From Sphingomonas sp. ERG5 (GTDB lineage: Bacteria > Pseudomonadota > Alphaproteobacteria > Sphingomonadales > Sphingomonadaceae), in assembly GCF_000803065.1 (NCBI RefSeq), contig NZ_JSXI01000020.1, positions 16,387-80,386 on the forward strand: a DNA stretch of 64,000 nt, written 5' to 3'. Shown piece by piece: positions 41,877 to 52,800 of this stretch. Under the pieces are notes generated by a model, which worked only from the letters and a program-made list of their open reading frames with translations, was not told the DNA's origin and did not search any database. Numbering within the stretch: position 1 is the first letter of the stretch; every line of letters begins with the position of its first letter. A program made the position numbers and the translations under genes.

Positions 41877-43261
41877 AGTGTCTCTACTACCGCAACCGGC
41901 GCGTGCTGCCACCCGCCGCCGAGTGCGCGGAAAAGGGCGACTTGTCCTTGCGCCAGCAACAGACTCGACTGCGCGCGCTGGAGCTGTGCCGAGGCGAGAG
42001 AGCGTTCGGCGTCGATGCGCAGCAGCGGTGCTGCATCGCCAAGCCGCACCCGGGCGGCGGCGCGGCGAGCATAATCGCCGGCCTGAACCGCCCCCTCGTC
42101 CAGTGCGCGATGGCGTCGTGCCTCGGCATCCTGCGCAGCGAGTGCCGTTTCCACTTCGCGAAGGGCGCGCAGGATCGCGACGTCCCAACCGGCCAGCGCA
42201 GCCCGTTCAGTGGCGCGGGCCTGCTGCAGGCGCGCGCGGGCCGGCCCCTGGTTGGGAAAGGCCCAGGAGATCAGCGGCGATGCGGTGGCGGCAAAGCCGC
42301 CGCCAAGCAGGCCAAACGCCCCGCCAAGGTTGAGGCGCGGGTAAAGATCGGCGCGCGCGACGCCGATCCGCGCGGCGGCTGCGGCAAGGCGGCGTTCGGC
42401 TTCGCGGATATCCGGGCGACGCAGGAGCAACGCGGCGCCATCGCCAATCGGCAGCCGGCCGGACAAAGTCGGGACCGCCGTGCAATCGAGGCGCCATTCG
42501 CGCGCGGCGGCCGGCGAGACACCTTGCAGTGTCGCCAGCCGATACAGCGCATTGGCACGTGCCGCTTCGAATGGCGGCACACCCGCTTCCGCCGCCGCTA
42601 GCAAGGTGGCGGCCTGTGACAAGTCGAGTGGGGAAACCTCACCCGCTCGCAGTTGATCGCTGACCATCGTCACTGCACGCTGCTGAGCCGCAACGACGGT
42701 TCGTGAGACGATGAGAGCCTGATTGGCACCGCACAAATCGACATAGGCAAGCACGGTATCGGCAACCACGGCCACGCGCACGCCGTCATACGCCGCCGCT
42801 ACGGCATCGGTATCGGCGCGTGCGGCCAGCGCGCCGGAACGCAGGCGGCCGAACAGATCCACATCCCAGCTTGCCGTTGCCGCGATATCGTAATCGCTCG
42901 CGGGAACATTGGCCGCGCTTGGTTGAGCGGAAGGATTGTCGATCCCGCCGCTGCTTTCCACAATCACCTGTGGCAGGCGAAGCGCCTTGGCCTGCCGCTG
43001 CGCCGCGCGCGCACCATCGAGATTGGCGAAAGCAATGCGCAGATCGGCATTGGCAGCGATGCTGGCCCGGACAAGCCGATCGAGCACCGGGTCGTCATAG
43101 AGGCGCCACCAATCGTCCGGCACTGGCTCGATCGAGGCTGTCGGCGGGCCGGCAAACGGGCCGAGTGCGGCGGGTGGCGCAACGGTCGGCGGCGTTGCGG
43201 GGGTGGTCATACAAGCACTCGCCAGCAGTGCGGCGAGCGGCATCATTCGGCGCATCGTCAT
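41873..43261 (-). CDS. RND efflux outer-membrane lipoprotein (NodT/OprM family)
   Basis: 462 aa. Lipoprotein signal with lipobox LLASAC, Cys17. Two OEP (TolC-fold) repeats; family signatures [20 protein letters not shown] (first 20) and the repeat [28 protein letters not shown] (opening [14 protein letters not shown]). This is the outer-membrane tunnel of module B. ATG overlaps the pump gene's stop by 4 bp, and its own stop overlaps the response-regulator start by 4 bp. Confidence 0.94.
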   Translation of the reverse strand: MTMRRMMPLAALLASACMTTPATPPTVAPPAALGPFAGPPTASIEPVPDDWWRLYDDPVLDRLVRASIAANADLRIAFANLDGARAAQRQAKALRLPQVIVESSGGIDNPSAQPSAANVPASDYDIAATASWDVDLFGRLRSGALAARADTDAVAAAYDGVRVAVVADTVLAYVDLCGANQALIVSRTVVAAQQRAVTMVSDQLRAGEVSPLDLSQAATLLAAAEAGVPPFEAARANALYRLATLQGVSPAAAREWRLDCTAVPTLSGRLPIGDGAALLLRRPDIREAERRLAAAAARIGVARADLYPRLNLGGAFGLLGGGFAATASPLISWAFPNQGPARARLQQARATERAALAGWDVAILRALREVETALAAQDAEARRHRALDEGAVQAGDYARRAAARVRLGDAAPLLRIDAERSLASAQLQRAQSSLLLAQGQVALFRALGGGWQHAPVAVVETL

Positions 43262-46200
43262 GCCGGCACTCCCGCCAATGGCGCATCTGCCGGCGCGCGC
43301 TCCTTGCCGAAGCGGGTATAGAGCGCCGGCATCAGGAACAGATTGAGCACGGTCGAAGATACCAGCCCGCCAAGGATGACGATCGCCATCGGATGCTCGA
43401 TCTCATGTCCGGGCGCATTGCCGGCGAGGATCAGCGGCAGCAGCGCGAGGCCAGCGCAGGCGGCGGTCATCAGGATCGGCACCAGCCGTTCTTCCGCGCC
43501 GCGCAGGACCAGGCCGGGGCCGAAATCCTCTCCCTCCACCCGGCGCAGATGGTCATAGTGCGACAAGAGCATGATGCCGTTCCGCGCCGAGATACCGATG
43601 ACGGTCACGAATCCGACCAGCGAGCCAAGCGACAACACGCCACCGGTCAGGGCGACGCCAATGACGCCGCCGACCAACGCAAACGGAAGGCTGAGCCCGA
43701 CCAGCGCGGTGATCCGCGTCGAACGAAATTCCAGCCACACCAGCAAGAGCACGCCGACGAGGCAGAGCAGCCCAGTCGCCCAGAGGCGCTGGCGCGATTC
43801 CTTCAGCGCCGCATATTCGCCGAGCACGCGCGGATGATAGCCCTGCGCAAAGGGCATGGCGGCGACTGCCGTCTCGACCGCGCGTGCGGTCGAGCCGAGG
43901 TCGCTGCCTTTCACGTTCATCGTCACGTCGATGCGGCGCTGACCATTCTCGCGCTTGATCTCGTTAGGGGCAGGGACGATGCGAATATCCGCCACGCCGC
44001 GTAGTCGAGCGGGTGCGCCGGTCGGTGACTGGATCATCAGATCGGCAAGTGCGTGACGATTGTCGCGGATCGATGGTTCACCCCATAGCGCGACGTCGAA
44101 CGCCTTCTGATCGCGGTAAATCTCTCCCAGTTTCTGTCCCGCGACCAGCGTCTGCGCCTGGCGCCTGACCTCACCCGGTGTGAGCCCGAATGTGGCGAGG
44201 TCGGCCGGGCGCGGGCGAATCTGGATTTGCGGGACGAGGACCTGTTGTTCCACCTTGAGATCGGTGACGCCGTTCAAGCCGGAGACTTTCGTTTTGACCC
44301 GATCGGCGGCCGCGCGCAATTCGACCTGGTCCGGGCCGTAGATGCGGACCACCACGCTTGCCCCGGCGCCCGACAGCACTTCCTTGATGCGTTCCCGCAG
44401 ATAGGTGAGCACATCGCGGAACAGGCCGGGATAGCCATCGATCACGGCTTTGATCCTGGCCACGCTGGTGTCGTAATCGGCTTGCTGGTCGAGGCTGATC
44501 CACAATTCGGTGAAGTTGGGGCCGACCACTTCGTCGGCGGCTTCCGCGCGGCCGATATGCGCGCCGAAATTGCGCACGCCGGGTATCGCGCGCAACTCCT
44601 TCGAGACGCGGATCGTGATCCGGTCCATCGCCTCGATCGAGGTGCCGGGCTTCTCGACCCAGTGCATCAGGAAGTCGGTTTCCCGAAAATCGGGGAGGAA
44701 CTGATCCTTGAAACTCGCATAGCCAATGCCGGCGGCGAGCAACCCGGTCGCAATGATCCCCATCGCCAGACTCGGCCGTGCCACCATTCGGGGCAGGACG
44801 CCCGTGTAACGGCGCTTGAGTGCGGCGACGAGGCGGGTGTCGCGGGCTTCCTTTATCGGCGCGTTGGGGAGCAGGAACAGGCACAGTGCCGGCGTTACGA
44901 CCAGCGCGACCAGCAGCGACATGCCGATCGCGAGCACATAGGCGATCGCGAGCGGCTGAAAGAAGGTACCAGCGACTCCGCCGAGGAAGAAGATCGGCAG
45001 GAACACCAGCATCACGATCAGCGAGGCGAACACCACTGCCGAGCGAACCTCGAGCGAGGCCGACAGAACGACGTCGAATGCGCTGCGCGGATTGCCCGCC
45101 TCGTGGTTGAGGCGCAGGCGACGGGCGATATTCTCGACGTCGATGATCGCATCGTCGACCACTTCGCCGAGCGCGATGACCAGGCCGGCGATGACCATCG
45201 TGTTGATCGTCGCACCGCTCCACAGCAGCACCAGCCCCGCCCCGAGCAGCGACAGCGGAATGGCGACGAGGCTGATGACTGCCTGTCGCCAGTCGCGCGT
45301 GAAGACGAACAGGATGACCGCGACAAGCAGACAGCCGATCATCAATGCGCGGGTCAGATTGTCGATCGAGCGTTCGATGAAGGTTGCGGGGCGGAAGATC
45401 GTCGTGTCGATCCAGACATCCTTCAGGCCGGGGCGGAGCTCGGCGATTGCCGCCTCGACCTTGCGCGTCAGTTCGAGCGTGTTGCCGGTCGGTTGCTTTT
45501 CGACGATCAGCATGATGCCCGGACCGTCATCGATGATCGCATTGCCGATCGGTGCGGCATGGCCATCGACGACCCGCGCGACATCGCCGACCCGGATCGA
45601 AGCCCCGCCCGCCACCTTGATCACGGTGCGCGCGAGGTCATCGGCGTTCTGCACGGCGCCGGCTTGCTGCACTGCAATCCGCTGATTGGGCGTGTCGACA
45701 AAGCCGCCGCCACCGACGAGCACGGCATCCCCGGCGGCGGTGCGCAACTCGTTCAACGTGACGCCGGCGGCGCGAAGCCTGTCCGGATCGGCCAACACCT
45801 GGATCTGGCGGTCGCGCTGACCCCAGACCGCGATATTGGCGACCCCCGGTACCGCCATCAATCGCGGGCGGATCGTCCAGCGGACAAGTTCCGACAATTG
45901 CATCTGGTCGAGGGTCTTCGACGTGATGCCGATCTTCATCGCGCGGCTGGTGGAGGATAAGGGGGGCAGCATCACCGGCGCGCGGGCGGCGGCGGGCAGC
46001 CGGCCCTGGATCTGCGTCACACGCTCCTGCACCAGCTGCCGCGCGCGGATGACATCAATACCGCGATCGAACAGGATCGTGACCGACGACAGGCCGAGCA
46101 CCGATTTCGACCGCAATGTCGCAAGATCGGGGACGCCGTTGACGGCGGTCTCGATCGGCACGGTGATCAGGCTTTCGACCTCTTCGGTCGACAGGCCCGG

Positions 46201-46359
46201 TGCCTCGGTCTGGATTTCGACGATCGGCGGTGCGAATTCGGGGAAGACGTCGAGCGGAACGTCGGTGGATGCGCGAATGCCGAGCAGGACGAGCAGCGCC
46301 GCCATTACCAGGACAAGGACGCGTTGGGTCAGCGCTGCGCGGACGAGCCAGGCCAGCAT
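43258..46359 (-). CDS. RND efflux pump inner-membrane subunit, heavy-metal-efflux (CzcA/CusA)-like
   Basis: 1033 aa, proton-driven antiporter with 12 membrane segments and two periplasmic loops. The start [19 protein letters not shown] and [20 protein letters not shown], plus [16 protein letters not shown], is typical of the metal-efflux (HME) branch rather than drug pumps. The TM4 proton-relay motif reads [13 protein letters not shown]: two adjacent Asp plus a third Asp before ENI, different from CzcA (DG form) and CusA. So it belongs to a divergent HME subgroup whose substrate I cannot name. Its adaptor lies 1 bp upstream and its tunnel protein overlaps by 4 bp. Confidence 0.93.
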   Translation of the reverse strand: MLAWLVRAALTQRVLVLVMAALLVLLGIRASTDVPLDVFPEFAPPIVEIQTEAPGLSTEEVESLITVPIETAVNGVPDLATLRSKSVLGLSSVTILFDRGIDVIRARQLVQERVTQIQGRLPAAARAPVMLPPLSSTSRAMKIGITSKTLDQMQLSELVRWTIRPRLMAVPGVANIAVWGQRDRQIQVLADPDRLRAAGVTLNELRTAAGDAVLVGGGGFVDTPNQRIAVQQAGAVQNADDLARTVIKVAGGASIRVGDVARVVDGHAAPIGNAIIDDGPGIMLIVEKQPTGNTLELTRKVEAAIAELRPGLKDVWIDTTIFRPATFIERSIDNLTRALMIGCLLVAVILFVFTRDWRQAVISLVAIPLSLLGAGLVLLWSGATINTMVIAGLVIALGEVVDDAIIDVENIARRLRLNHEAGNPRSAFDVVLSASLEVRSAVVFASLIVMLVFLPIFFLGGVAGTFFQPLAIAYVLAIGMSLLVALVVTPALCLFLLPNAPIKEARDTRLVAALKRRYTGVLPRMVARPSLAMGIIATGLLAAGIGYASFKDQFLPDFRETDFLMHWVEKPGTSIEAMDRITIRVSKELRAIPGVRNFGAHIGRAEAADEVVGPNFTELWISLDQQADYDTSVARIKAVIDGYPGLFRDVLTYLRERIKEVLSGAGASVVVRIYGPDQVELRAAADRVKTKVSGLNGVTDLKVEQQVLVPQIQIRPRPADLATFGLTPGEVRRQAQTLVAGQKLGEIYRDQKAFDVALWGEPSIRDNRHALADLMIQSPTGAPARLRGVADIRIVPAPNEIKRENGQRRIDVTMNVKGSDLGSTARAVETAVAAMPFAQGYHPRVLGEYAALKESRQRLWATGLLCLVGVLLLVWLEFRSTRITALVGLSLPFALVGGVIGVALTGGVLSLGSLVGFVTVIGISARNGIMLLSHYDHLRRVEGEDFGPGLVLRGAEERLVPILMTAACAGLALLPLILAGNAPGHEIEHPMAIVILGGLVSSTVLNLFLMPALYTRFGKERAPADAPLAGVPA

Positions 46360-46360
46360 C

Positions 46361-47344
46361 TCAGTGCGCCACGCCGAATTCGGTGCCGAACAATTCCGCC
46401 GCGCCTGCTGTCACGATCTCATTACCGCGCGACAGGCCACGGGCCAGGATCGCGCGGCTACCCGACATTGAGGTGATCTCGATCCGGCGACGCACGAAGG
46501 TGCTGGAGCCAGTGCGCTGATAGACCCATTCGCCACCATAGATGTCGCTGACGATCGCCGCGGCCGGTACCGAAATTCCGAAGGCGTTGCCGTCGCCCAT
46601 CGGCAGCGCGACGGCAACGCGCTGGCCGACGCGATAGGCACGGTCGCGATTGTCGAGCGCGAAGTACAGGTCGACCGTGCCGGCGGCACCATCGGCAGAT
46701 GGAGGTGCCTCTATCGGCCTTGCGATACGGGGCGGACCGGAGTCGCCGAGCGGGCGTATTTCAGCGGCACGACTGCGTTCGACGGTCGCGATGTCGGTGC
46801 CGAACACGGGGACGCGCACCCACAGGCTTGACTGGCGGGTCATCGCGCCGATTGCCGGACCAAGCAGGCGCCGCTGCGCGATCGCCGCCGCGACCGCGGC
46901 CTGCGCCGTTGTCAGCGCGGCGGCTGCCTCATCGCGTGCCCGTACGCTTCCTGCCTCTTCGCGCACCAGCGCGTCCGCACGGGTCAGTGCAGTGCGGGCA
47001 AGGGTCGCTTGCGCGCGGGCGCGGACGATCTCGCCATCGGCGGTGACCTGTTGCATGCCGATCAGCGCAATATTGCTCAGCGCGCCCGTCGGTACGCCGC
47101 CTGCACCGGCCGGAATGACGATCTCGCCGGCAGTTTCGCGCCGTGCTGTTATGCTATCCTGCCCGACGCGCTCCGTCTTGATACCGAGCCGCTGTGTCGC
47201 TTGCGGCGTCAGAGTGAGGCGAAGCAATTCGGTTTCATGGCCGACGGCCTCGGCATGCGCGGGCTTTTCGGGTGATGTGGCGCTGTTTTTGCCGCAGCCA
47301 CTCAACAGGCCGATGATTGCGCAAAGGAGAAAAGCTGGTCGCAT
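46361..47344 (-). CDS. RND periplasmic adaptor (membrane-fusion) lipoprotein, module B
   Basis: 327 aa. Lipobox LLSGC with Cys17. Barrel-sandwich and alpha-hairpin ([26 protein letters not shown], an Ala/Arg-rich coiled coil opening [15 protein letters not shown]), then the beta-barrel and membrane-proximal domain ([32 protein letters not shown]). The start is ATG 47344; the ribosome-binding site is weak (CGGG) and lies next to a 7-bp hairpin. It links the pump at 43258 with the tunnel at 41873. 64 bp separate it from the module A pump, the only real gap in the array. Confidence 0.92.
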   Translation of the reverse strand: MRPAFLLCAIIGLLSGCGKNSATSPEKPAHAEAVGHETELLRLTLTPQATQRLGIKTERVGQDSITARRETAGEIVIPAGAGGVPTGALSNIALIGMQQVTADGEIVRARAQATLARTALTRADALVREEAGSVRARDEAAAALTTAQAAVAAAIAQRRLLGPAIGAMTRQSSLWVRVPVFGTDIATVERSRAAEIRPLGDSGPPRIARPIEAPPSADGAAGTVDLYFALDNRDRAYRVGQRVAVALPMGDGNAFGISVPAAAIVSDIYGGEWVYQRTGSSTFVRRRIEITSMSGSRAILARGLSRGNEIVTAGAAELFGTEFGVAH

Positions 47345-47349
47345 GGCTT

Positions 47350-47370
47350 GGCCCGTTCGAGTGACGGGCC
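47350..47370. promoter_or_regulatory. Hairpin at the junction of the two efflux modules
   Basis: GGCCCGT (47350-47356), loop TCGAGTG, ACGGGCC (47364-47370) is a perfect 7-bp G/C-rich stem. On the leftward transcript it ends 6 nt before the adaptor ATG and overlaps the place of its ribosome-binding site. It could be a weak terminator between modules or reduce translation of module B. Confidence 0.45.
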
Positions 47371-47408
47371 CGTGCTAGCGTGGCGGCGTGGACTGAAGCT
47401 TCCCGCCG

Positions 47409-50400
47409 CTATACGGTTTGTCCATCTCGCCGCGACAGGCCGATGATTGCTGCCGGCAGGAACAGCAAGACCAGGGGCACCGCGGCGATCAGGCCAAAGA
47501 TGATCGCGGTGGCCAGTGGCTGTTGCAGGCCGGCCCCGCGGCTAAGGCCGAGCGCAAGCGGTGCAAGCGTCAGGATCGCGATCAGTGCCGACATCAGGAT
47601 CGGGCGCAACCGTTTCGCGCCCGCCTCGCGCAGGGCGGTCAGGTCAACCGGACGCTCGCGATCAATTTCGGCGAGGAAGAAGATCACCAACTCGGTGACC
47701 ATGCCGACCACCATCGTCAGGCCCATCAACGCAGAAATGTCGAGTTCGATGCCCGTCAGCCACAGGCCGCCAAGGACCGCGGCGGCGGAGAGCAGGACGG
47801 TGGCGATCGCCGCCAGCGTCCACGCGATGCGTTCGAACAGAAAGGTCAACAGCAACGCGGTGAGCAGCAGGGCGGCAGCGAACACCATCGACAGATCGGC
47901 AAAGCTCCGCAGCTGCTGCGCATAAAGGCCGCCATAATCGACCCGGATCGCGGCAGGCAGGCCAAGGGCCGTGACGGTGGCGCGCACGTCCTTCATCGTC
48001 GATCCCATATCGCGCCCCTCTAGCCGTGCGGTGACGGCAATGAACGGCGCGAGATCCTCCCGGGTCAGCTGCTGCTGTCCGGCCACGATCGTGACGGTGG
48101 CGATCTGTGCGACCCGCACGACATGGCCATCGGGCGCCACCATCGGCAAGCGCCCGATTTCGTCGGCACGCGCGCTCAGGGCGACGGGGGCGCGGACGCG
48201 AACCTGCACTAGCTGCTCCCCGACCCTGATCGAAGTCGCCGGCGTACCCGCGATCAACGCTTCGATCTGGCCGGCAACGGCACTTGGATCCAACCCCTGC
48301 TGCGCCGCACGGGCAGGATCGATCCTGACGCTGATCGCATCGCCGGCGACGCGCAACCCATCGACCACCTCGACCACACCGGAAACCTTGCCGATCGCCG
48401 TGCCGACCTGCCGCGCAGATTTTGCCAGCAAGGGGGGATCATCGCCGAACAATTTGACCTCGATCGGCTGGGGCACGGCGGTAAGATCGCCGATCAGATC
48501 TTCCATCAGCTGCGCGGTTTCGATCGCCAGTCCCGGTACTTTCTCCTGCACCTGTTGACGCAGATCGGCCATGACGTCGTCGATATGGCGCCGCGAGCCG
48601 CCCTTCAGGCGGATGAAATAATCGCCTTCATCGGCTTCGCTCAACCCGCCACCCAGCTGCGCGCCGGTCCGCCGCGAATAGCTCGCCACCTCGGGTGTGG
48701 CGGTGATGATCGTCTCGACCTGGCGGAGCAATCGGTCCGTGTCGCTGAGCGCCGCGCCGGGCTGCGCTTTGTAATCGAGGATGAAACCGCCCTCGTCCAT
48801 CTTGGGCATGAAGCCGGAAGGCACATGGTTCCAGGCAAGCCAGCCGACCAGCGCCATTGCCGCTGTCAGGACAAGCGCGAATAGCCCAGGCCGCAGAAAT
48901 ACGCGGTCAGCGGCACGATGATAGACAGTACCGAGCCGGTCGGTGAATCGCTGGGCCCGCTCAGCAGCCTCGGTATCCTTGTCGCGCAGCCAATAGCCCG
49001 CAGCGAGCGGAATGACGAAGCGCGCATAGAGCAGCGACAAGCCGAGCGCTGCGACCATGGTCAGCGCCAATGCCTTGAAGAACCCGCCGGTAACGCCGCT
49101 GATGAAGGCAAGCGGCAGGAACACCACGATCGTCGCCGAGGTCGATCCGATCAGTGGCGTGCCCATTTCGGCGGCCGCCGCAAGGACGCCGGACATGCCC
49201 TTCGCCGCACCCTCCTGCATCCGGCGCATGATGTGTTCGAGCATGACCACGGCATCATCGACGACCAGCCCGACCGCCGCCGCCATGCCGCCCAAGGTCA
49301 TCATGTTGAAGCTCATGCCCAGCGCGAACAGGATCAGGCAGGTGCCGCCCAGTACCGCTGGCAGCATCAATCCCGTGATCATCATCAAGCGGCTCGAACG
49401 CAGGAACAGCAGCAACACCAGTCCGGCGAGCACTGCGCCAAGCAGGATCGCGTCGCGTACGGCGCCGGCCGCTCCGGTCACCAATTCGGACTGATCATAA
49501 AAGGTGGTGACCTTGACGCTTGGCGGTAGGCCAAGCGATTGCAGGCGCGCGTCGATGTCGCCCACGATCCGGACGCTATCGCCGTCCGGCGACTGGCGCA
49601 GATTGACCAGCACCGCGTCGCGCCCGTCCGATGTGACGCGCGTATAGTTGGGCGCGGCGGCCGGCGTTATCCTGGCGATCTGGCTGAGCGTGACCAGCCC
49701 CGCGCCGGCATTCTGCCCGGCCTTGACCGGCAGTGCCATCAGGTCCGGCAACGACGCGATGCGGTTCTGCGCCAGCACGAGGTAGAGCCGGTGGCGGTCC
49801 TCCAGCCGGCCCACGCCCTGGACGATATTGGCCTTGCCCAGCGCCGCGGAAATATCAGCGAGGCTGAGGCCGAGCGCCTGTGCGCGCGCCGGATCCACTT
49901 CGACCATGATTTCGCGCGGGCTGCCGCCAAACACATCGACCCCGGCGACGCCGGTCACCGCACTCAACGCGGGGCGAATTTTCAGTTCGGCGATCTGGTG
50001 CAGGGCTTCGCTGTCGAGCGATGTCGAGGTGAGCGCAAGGCCAAGCACTGGAAAGATCGTCGGATCGGAACGGCGTACGTTGAAGCGCGTGCCGGCCGGT
50101 AGGTCGGGCAGGATCGTCGCTAGCGCACCCTGCGCCGCCAGTGTCGCGGCGACCATGTCCTGACCCCAGGGGAAATTGAGCGAGACCTCTGCCGATCCCC
50201 GGCTCGTGGTGGCCCGGATATGCTCCGCGCCGGGCACCGCGCGCAGCGCGATTTCGGCCGGGCGGGTGATTTCGGCCGCCATCTGGTCGGCGTCGCGCTC
50301 GCCGGCATCGATTGACACGACGACCCGCGGATAGTCGATATGTGGGAACAGGCTGACCGGCAGCCATGTCGCGGCGATCGCGCCGCCCAATGTCAGCAGG

Positions 50401-50450
50401 AACGCGGCAAGCCAGAAAGAGCGAGCATGCGCGGCGAGGAGCCGTGTCAC
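47409..50450 (-). CDS. RND efflux pump inner-membrane subunit, module A
   Basis: 1013 aa. RND architecture with two sets of six membrane segments. TM4 motif GLVVDDAVVMLEH contains the proton-relay Asp pair as in drug-type RND pumps, though EN is EH. Start reads LPVSLFPHIDYPRVVVSIDA, with later MPKMDEGGFILDYKAQPGA and FLFERIAWTLAAIATVLLS. It differs clearly from the module B pump, so substrates probably differ. Its GTG/ATG junction with the adaptor overlaps by 4 bp. The TM10 segment has GMVTELVIFFLAE, with Glu at a position where many pumps carry Lys or Asn. Confidence 0.93.
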   Translation of the reverse strand: MTRLLAAHARSFWLAAFLLTLGGAIAATWLPVSLFPHIDYPRVVVSIDAGERDADQMAAEITRPAEIALRAVPGAEHIRATTSRGSAEVSLNFPWGQDMVAATLAAQGALATILPDLPAGTRFNVRRSDPTIFPVLGLALTSTSLDSEALHQIAELKIRPALSAVTGVAGVDVFGGSPREIMVEVDPARAQALGLSLADISAALGKANIVQGVGRLEDRHRLYLVLAQNRIASLPDLMALPVKAGQNAGAGLVTLSQIARITPAAAPNYTRVTSDGRDAVLVNLRQSPDGDSVRIVGDIDARLQSLGLPPSVKVTTFYDQSELVTGAAGAVRDAILLGAVLAGLVLLLFLRSSRLMMITGLMLPAVLGGTCLILFALGMSFNMMTLGGMAAAVGLVVDDAVVMLEHIMRRMQEGAAKGMSGVLAAAAEMGTPLIGSTSATIVVFLPLAFISGVTGGFFKALALTMVAALGLSLLYARFVIPLAAGYWLRDKDTEAAERAQRFTDRLGTVYHRAADRVFLRPGLFALVLTAAMALVGWLAWNHVPSGFMPKMDEGGFILDYKAQPGAALSDTDRLLRQVETIITATPEVASYSRRTGAQLGGGLSEADEGDYFIRLKGGSRRHIDDVMADLRQQVQEKVPGLAIETAQLMEDLIGDLTAVPQPIEVKLFGDDPPLLAKSARQVGTAIGKVSGVVEVVDGLRVAGDAISVRIDPARAAQQGLDPSAVAGQIEALIAGTPATSIRVGEQLVQVRVRAPVALSARADEIGRLPMVAPDGHVVRVAQIATVTIVAGQQQLTREDLAPFIAVTARLEGRDMGSTMKDVRATVTALGLPAAIRVDYGGLYAQQLRSFADLSMVFAAALLLTALLLTFLFERIAWTLAAIATVLLSAAAVLGGLWLTGIELDISALMGLTMVVGMVTELVIFFLAEIDRERPVDLTALREAGAKRLRPILMSALIAILTLAPLALGLSRGAGLQQPLATAIIFGLIAAVPLVLLFLPAAIIGLSRRDGQTV

Positions 50451-51463
50451 TTGGTGCGCACTTTCATGCCGTCCTCGATGGCGGTCCCGCCCTCAGTCAC
50501 GACCTGCTCGCCGCGCCGCACGCCCTTGAGGATCGCGACGCGGCCGTCCTGCGTCGCGCCGATTGCGACATCGCGGCGACGCGCGACCCCGGCGGCCACA
50601 ACATAGACATAGGGCTGCCCGCCATCCTCGAGCAGCGCGGCATAGGGGATGGCCGGCGCCTCGCTGGTGGCGGTCATCGCAAGCGTGCCCGTCAAAGTCT
50701 CGCCAATGCCGAGACCGGCTGCGGCGGGAAGGCGCACGAACAGCGCGGCGAGTTTCGTCTGCGGATCTGCCACCGGCATCACCGACTGGATCGGCACCGC
50801 AAAGGCGGCTCGGCCAGCAGCGGCTTCGATCCGTAGCGATGTACCGGCACGCGCCACGCGCGCGACGGCAGGATCGACACCAAAGCGCCCACGCAGATCG
50901 CCGCGGCGAGCGATCGTCGCGATGGTGGCGCCGGCCGGAACGAGATCGCCGGGATTGACCGCGACGCTTTCGACCAGGCCCGATGCCGGTGCGCGCACCA
51001 TTAGTGCCCCGGTGCGTCCGGCAAGGCTGGTACGTGTCAGGTTGGCGGCTGTCGCCACAGCTTTCGCGGTTTCCACTTCAGCATCGGAAACCAGGCCATC
51101 GGCGCGCAGGCGCCTGGCGCGCGCAAGCGCAGCATCGGCGGTCCGGGCATCGGTCGTTGCCTTGGCGAGGTCCAGCCGGGTTGTCGGACTGGCAACGAGT
51201 CGTACGATCACGTCGCCTTGCGAAACCGCAGTGCCGACCGGCGCCAGGATTGCTGCGACGCTTGCCTCTGCCGGGGCGGCCAGAGCTGCCTTCGCACCCG
51301 CACCGCCCTCGACTATGCCGTAAAGCGTCACGCTCTGGGCCAGTGCACCTGGCTCCGCTGACGCCAGCGCGACCAGCGCGACAGGCGTTGGCACTGTGTC
51401 TGCAGGTGTCGTGCCGGAGCAACCGGCACAGGCAAGCAGTGCGATCGGGAGCATATGCTTCAT
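50447..51463 (-). CDS. RND periplasmic adaptor (membrane-fusion) lipoprotein, module A
   Basis: 338 aa. Lipobox LLACAGC, Cys15. Barrel-sandwich halves AAPAEASVAAILAPVGTAVS and VRAPASGLVESVAVNPGDLV flank an Ala-rich alpha-hairpin (TTDARTADAALARARRLRAD). The C-terminal part PYAALLEDGGQPYVYVV and GVRRGEQVVTEGGTAIEDG is typical of HlyD/AcrA-type adaptors. It overlaps both neighbours by 4 bp (tunnel protein upstream, pump downstream), which suggests tightly coupled stoichiometry. Confidence 0.93.
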   Translation of the reverse strand: MKHMLPIALLACAGCSGTTPADTVPTPVALVALASAEPGALAQSVTLYGIVEGGAGAKAALAAPAEASVAAILAPVGTAVSQGDVIVRLVASPTTRLDLAKATTDARTADAALARARRLRADGLVSDAEVETAKAVATAANLTRTSLAGRTGALMVRAPASGLVESVAVNPGDLVPAGATIATIARRGDLRGRFGVDPAVARVARAGTSLRIEAAAGRAAFAVPIQSVMPVADPQTKLAALFVRLPAAAGLGIGETLTGTLAMTATSEAPAIPYAALLEDGGQPYVYVVAAGVARRRDVAIGATQDGRVAILKGVRRGEQVVTEGGTAIEDGMKVRTK

Positions 51464-52800
51464 CGTGGCCAGCTTTCCATCGGTGTTCCGGTCAGCAATT
51501 CGAGGGCGATCGTCTGCTCGGCCAGATCCTGCTCGGCTTGGGCAAGCAGGCTTTGTTTGTCGCGGACCACTTGCTCGGCCGTCTCGGCGGTCACCGGCGA
51601 AAGATCGCCGCGCGTCGCCGCCTGGCGGCTTGCTGTGGCGAACCGCTCCAGCACCGGCAAGTCGCGCAGCACCGCGTCGCGCTGACCGCGCGCAACCGCG
51701 AGTCCGCCGACTGCGGCGGCGATCTCTGCGCGGGTCTGGAACAGGCGTGCATCATATTCGGCCTTGAGTGCGGCGCGCGTCGCTTGTTCGACGGCGATGC
51801 CGCCGCGGTTGCGGTTCCATAGCGGCAGGGTGAAATCGATCGCCGGACCGACGATCAGATTGCCGGCAGTGTCGCGATTGGCCGTGACGGTCAGGTTCAG
51901 CGAGGGGAATTGATCAAGGATCGCCTTGCGCACGGCCGCTTCCTGCGACTGATATCCTGCCTCCAGCGCCCTGATGTCCATTCGGTTGGTCCGCGCGGTC
52001 GCAAACAGCCGCTCGGCGTCGGGCGGTGCGTCCGGCTGGGGCGATGGAGCGAGTTTGAGCCCGGTCGCCGGTGGCAGGCCGAGAAGACGTGTCAGTTCGA
52101 ATGTTGCGGCATTGAGCGCGTTCTGCGTGGTCCGGGCCTTATCCTCCGCATCGGCGGCCGCAACGCGTGCCGCCTGCACCCGGTCGCCGGCGATATCCCC
52201 GCGGCCGGCGGCACTCTGGATTCGCGTCAGGAGTGATCGGGCAGTGTCGCGCGTCGTTGCGGCCAGCGTGAGGCTGCGGGTCAGCGCGCCGATCCTTATC
52301 GCTTGAATCCGCGCCTGGCCGGCGGTCTGCCATTCACTCCATGCAAGGTCGAGCCGTACCTGGTCGGCGGCGGCCTTCGCCTGTGCAATCCTGACGCCGC
52401 GCATGCGCAGTGCGTTCAGGTCGAAGCCAAGGGCGCCGATCAGATCGATCATTGGATCGGGCCCGCTCAACACCTTGCTTGCGCCGAAATTGAACGTGGG
52501 ATCGGGCAGCAGTCTTGCCGCGAAACTTTGCGCGTCATTGATCCCGGCGCGTGCGCGCAATGCTTTCAGGTCGGGATTGGCAATCACCGCCAAAATCGCG
52601 ATCGCGTTGCCGTCGAGCGGCCTGTCGAAGTCAATTGCGACTGGCCGCAGATAGGGGCGATCAATCGTCTCCGCTGCCTGCGCCAGCGTTGCACTGTCTG
52701 GCGGCGCAAGGACATCCGGGGAAACCGACAAAGGCGACGGCACATAGCTTTGGCAACCGCCAAGCAGCAACAGCGGGAAGAGCCAATTGCGATGCTTCAT
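51460..52800 (-). CDS. TolC/CzcC-type outer-membrane efflux lipoprotein, module A
   Basis: 446 aa. Lipobox LLLGGC (Cys16). Two OEP repeats, recognisable by LRARAGINDAQSFAARLLPD (first 20), LGLPPATGLKLA, DIRALEAGYQSQEAAVRKA and the second-half FTLPLWNRNRGGIA, a signature of CzcC-like proteins. It differs from the NodT-type tunnel of module B. It overlaps the kinase gene upstream and the adaptor downstream by 4 bp each. Confidence 0.92.
   Translation of the reverse strand: MKHRNWLFPLLLLGGCQSYVPSPLSVSPDVLAPPDSATLAQAAETIDRPYLRPVAIDFDRPLDGNAIAILAVIANPDLKALRARAGINDAQSFAARLLPDPTFNFGASKVLSGPDPMIDLIGALGFDLNALRMRGVRIAQAKAAADQVRLDLAWSEWQTAGQARIQAIRIGALTRSLTLAATTRDTARSLLTRIQSAAGRGDIAGDRVQAARVAAADAEDKARTTQNALNAATFELTRLLGLPPATGLKLAPSPQPDAPPDAERLFATARTNRMDIRALEAGYQSQEAAVRKAILDQFPSLNLTVTANRDTAGNLIVGPAIDFTLPLWNRNRGGIAVEQATRAALKAEYDARLFQTRAEIAAAVGGLAVARGQRDAVLRDLPVLERFATASRQAATRGDLSPVTAETAEQVVRDKQSLLAQAEQDLAEQTIALELLTGTPMESWPR

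Noticed and set aside
44227..45960. 577-codon plus-strand frame inside the RND pump region
   Set aside because: Antisense to the module B pump with charge-rich repetitive composition and no domain.
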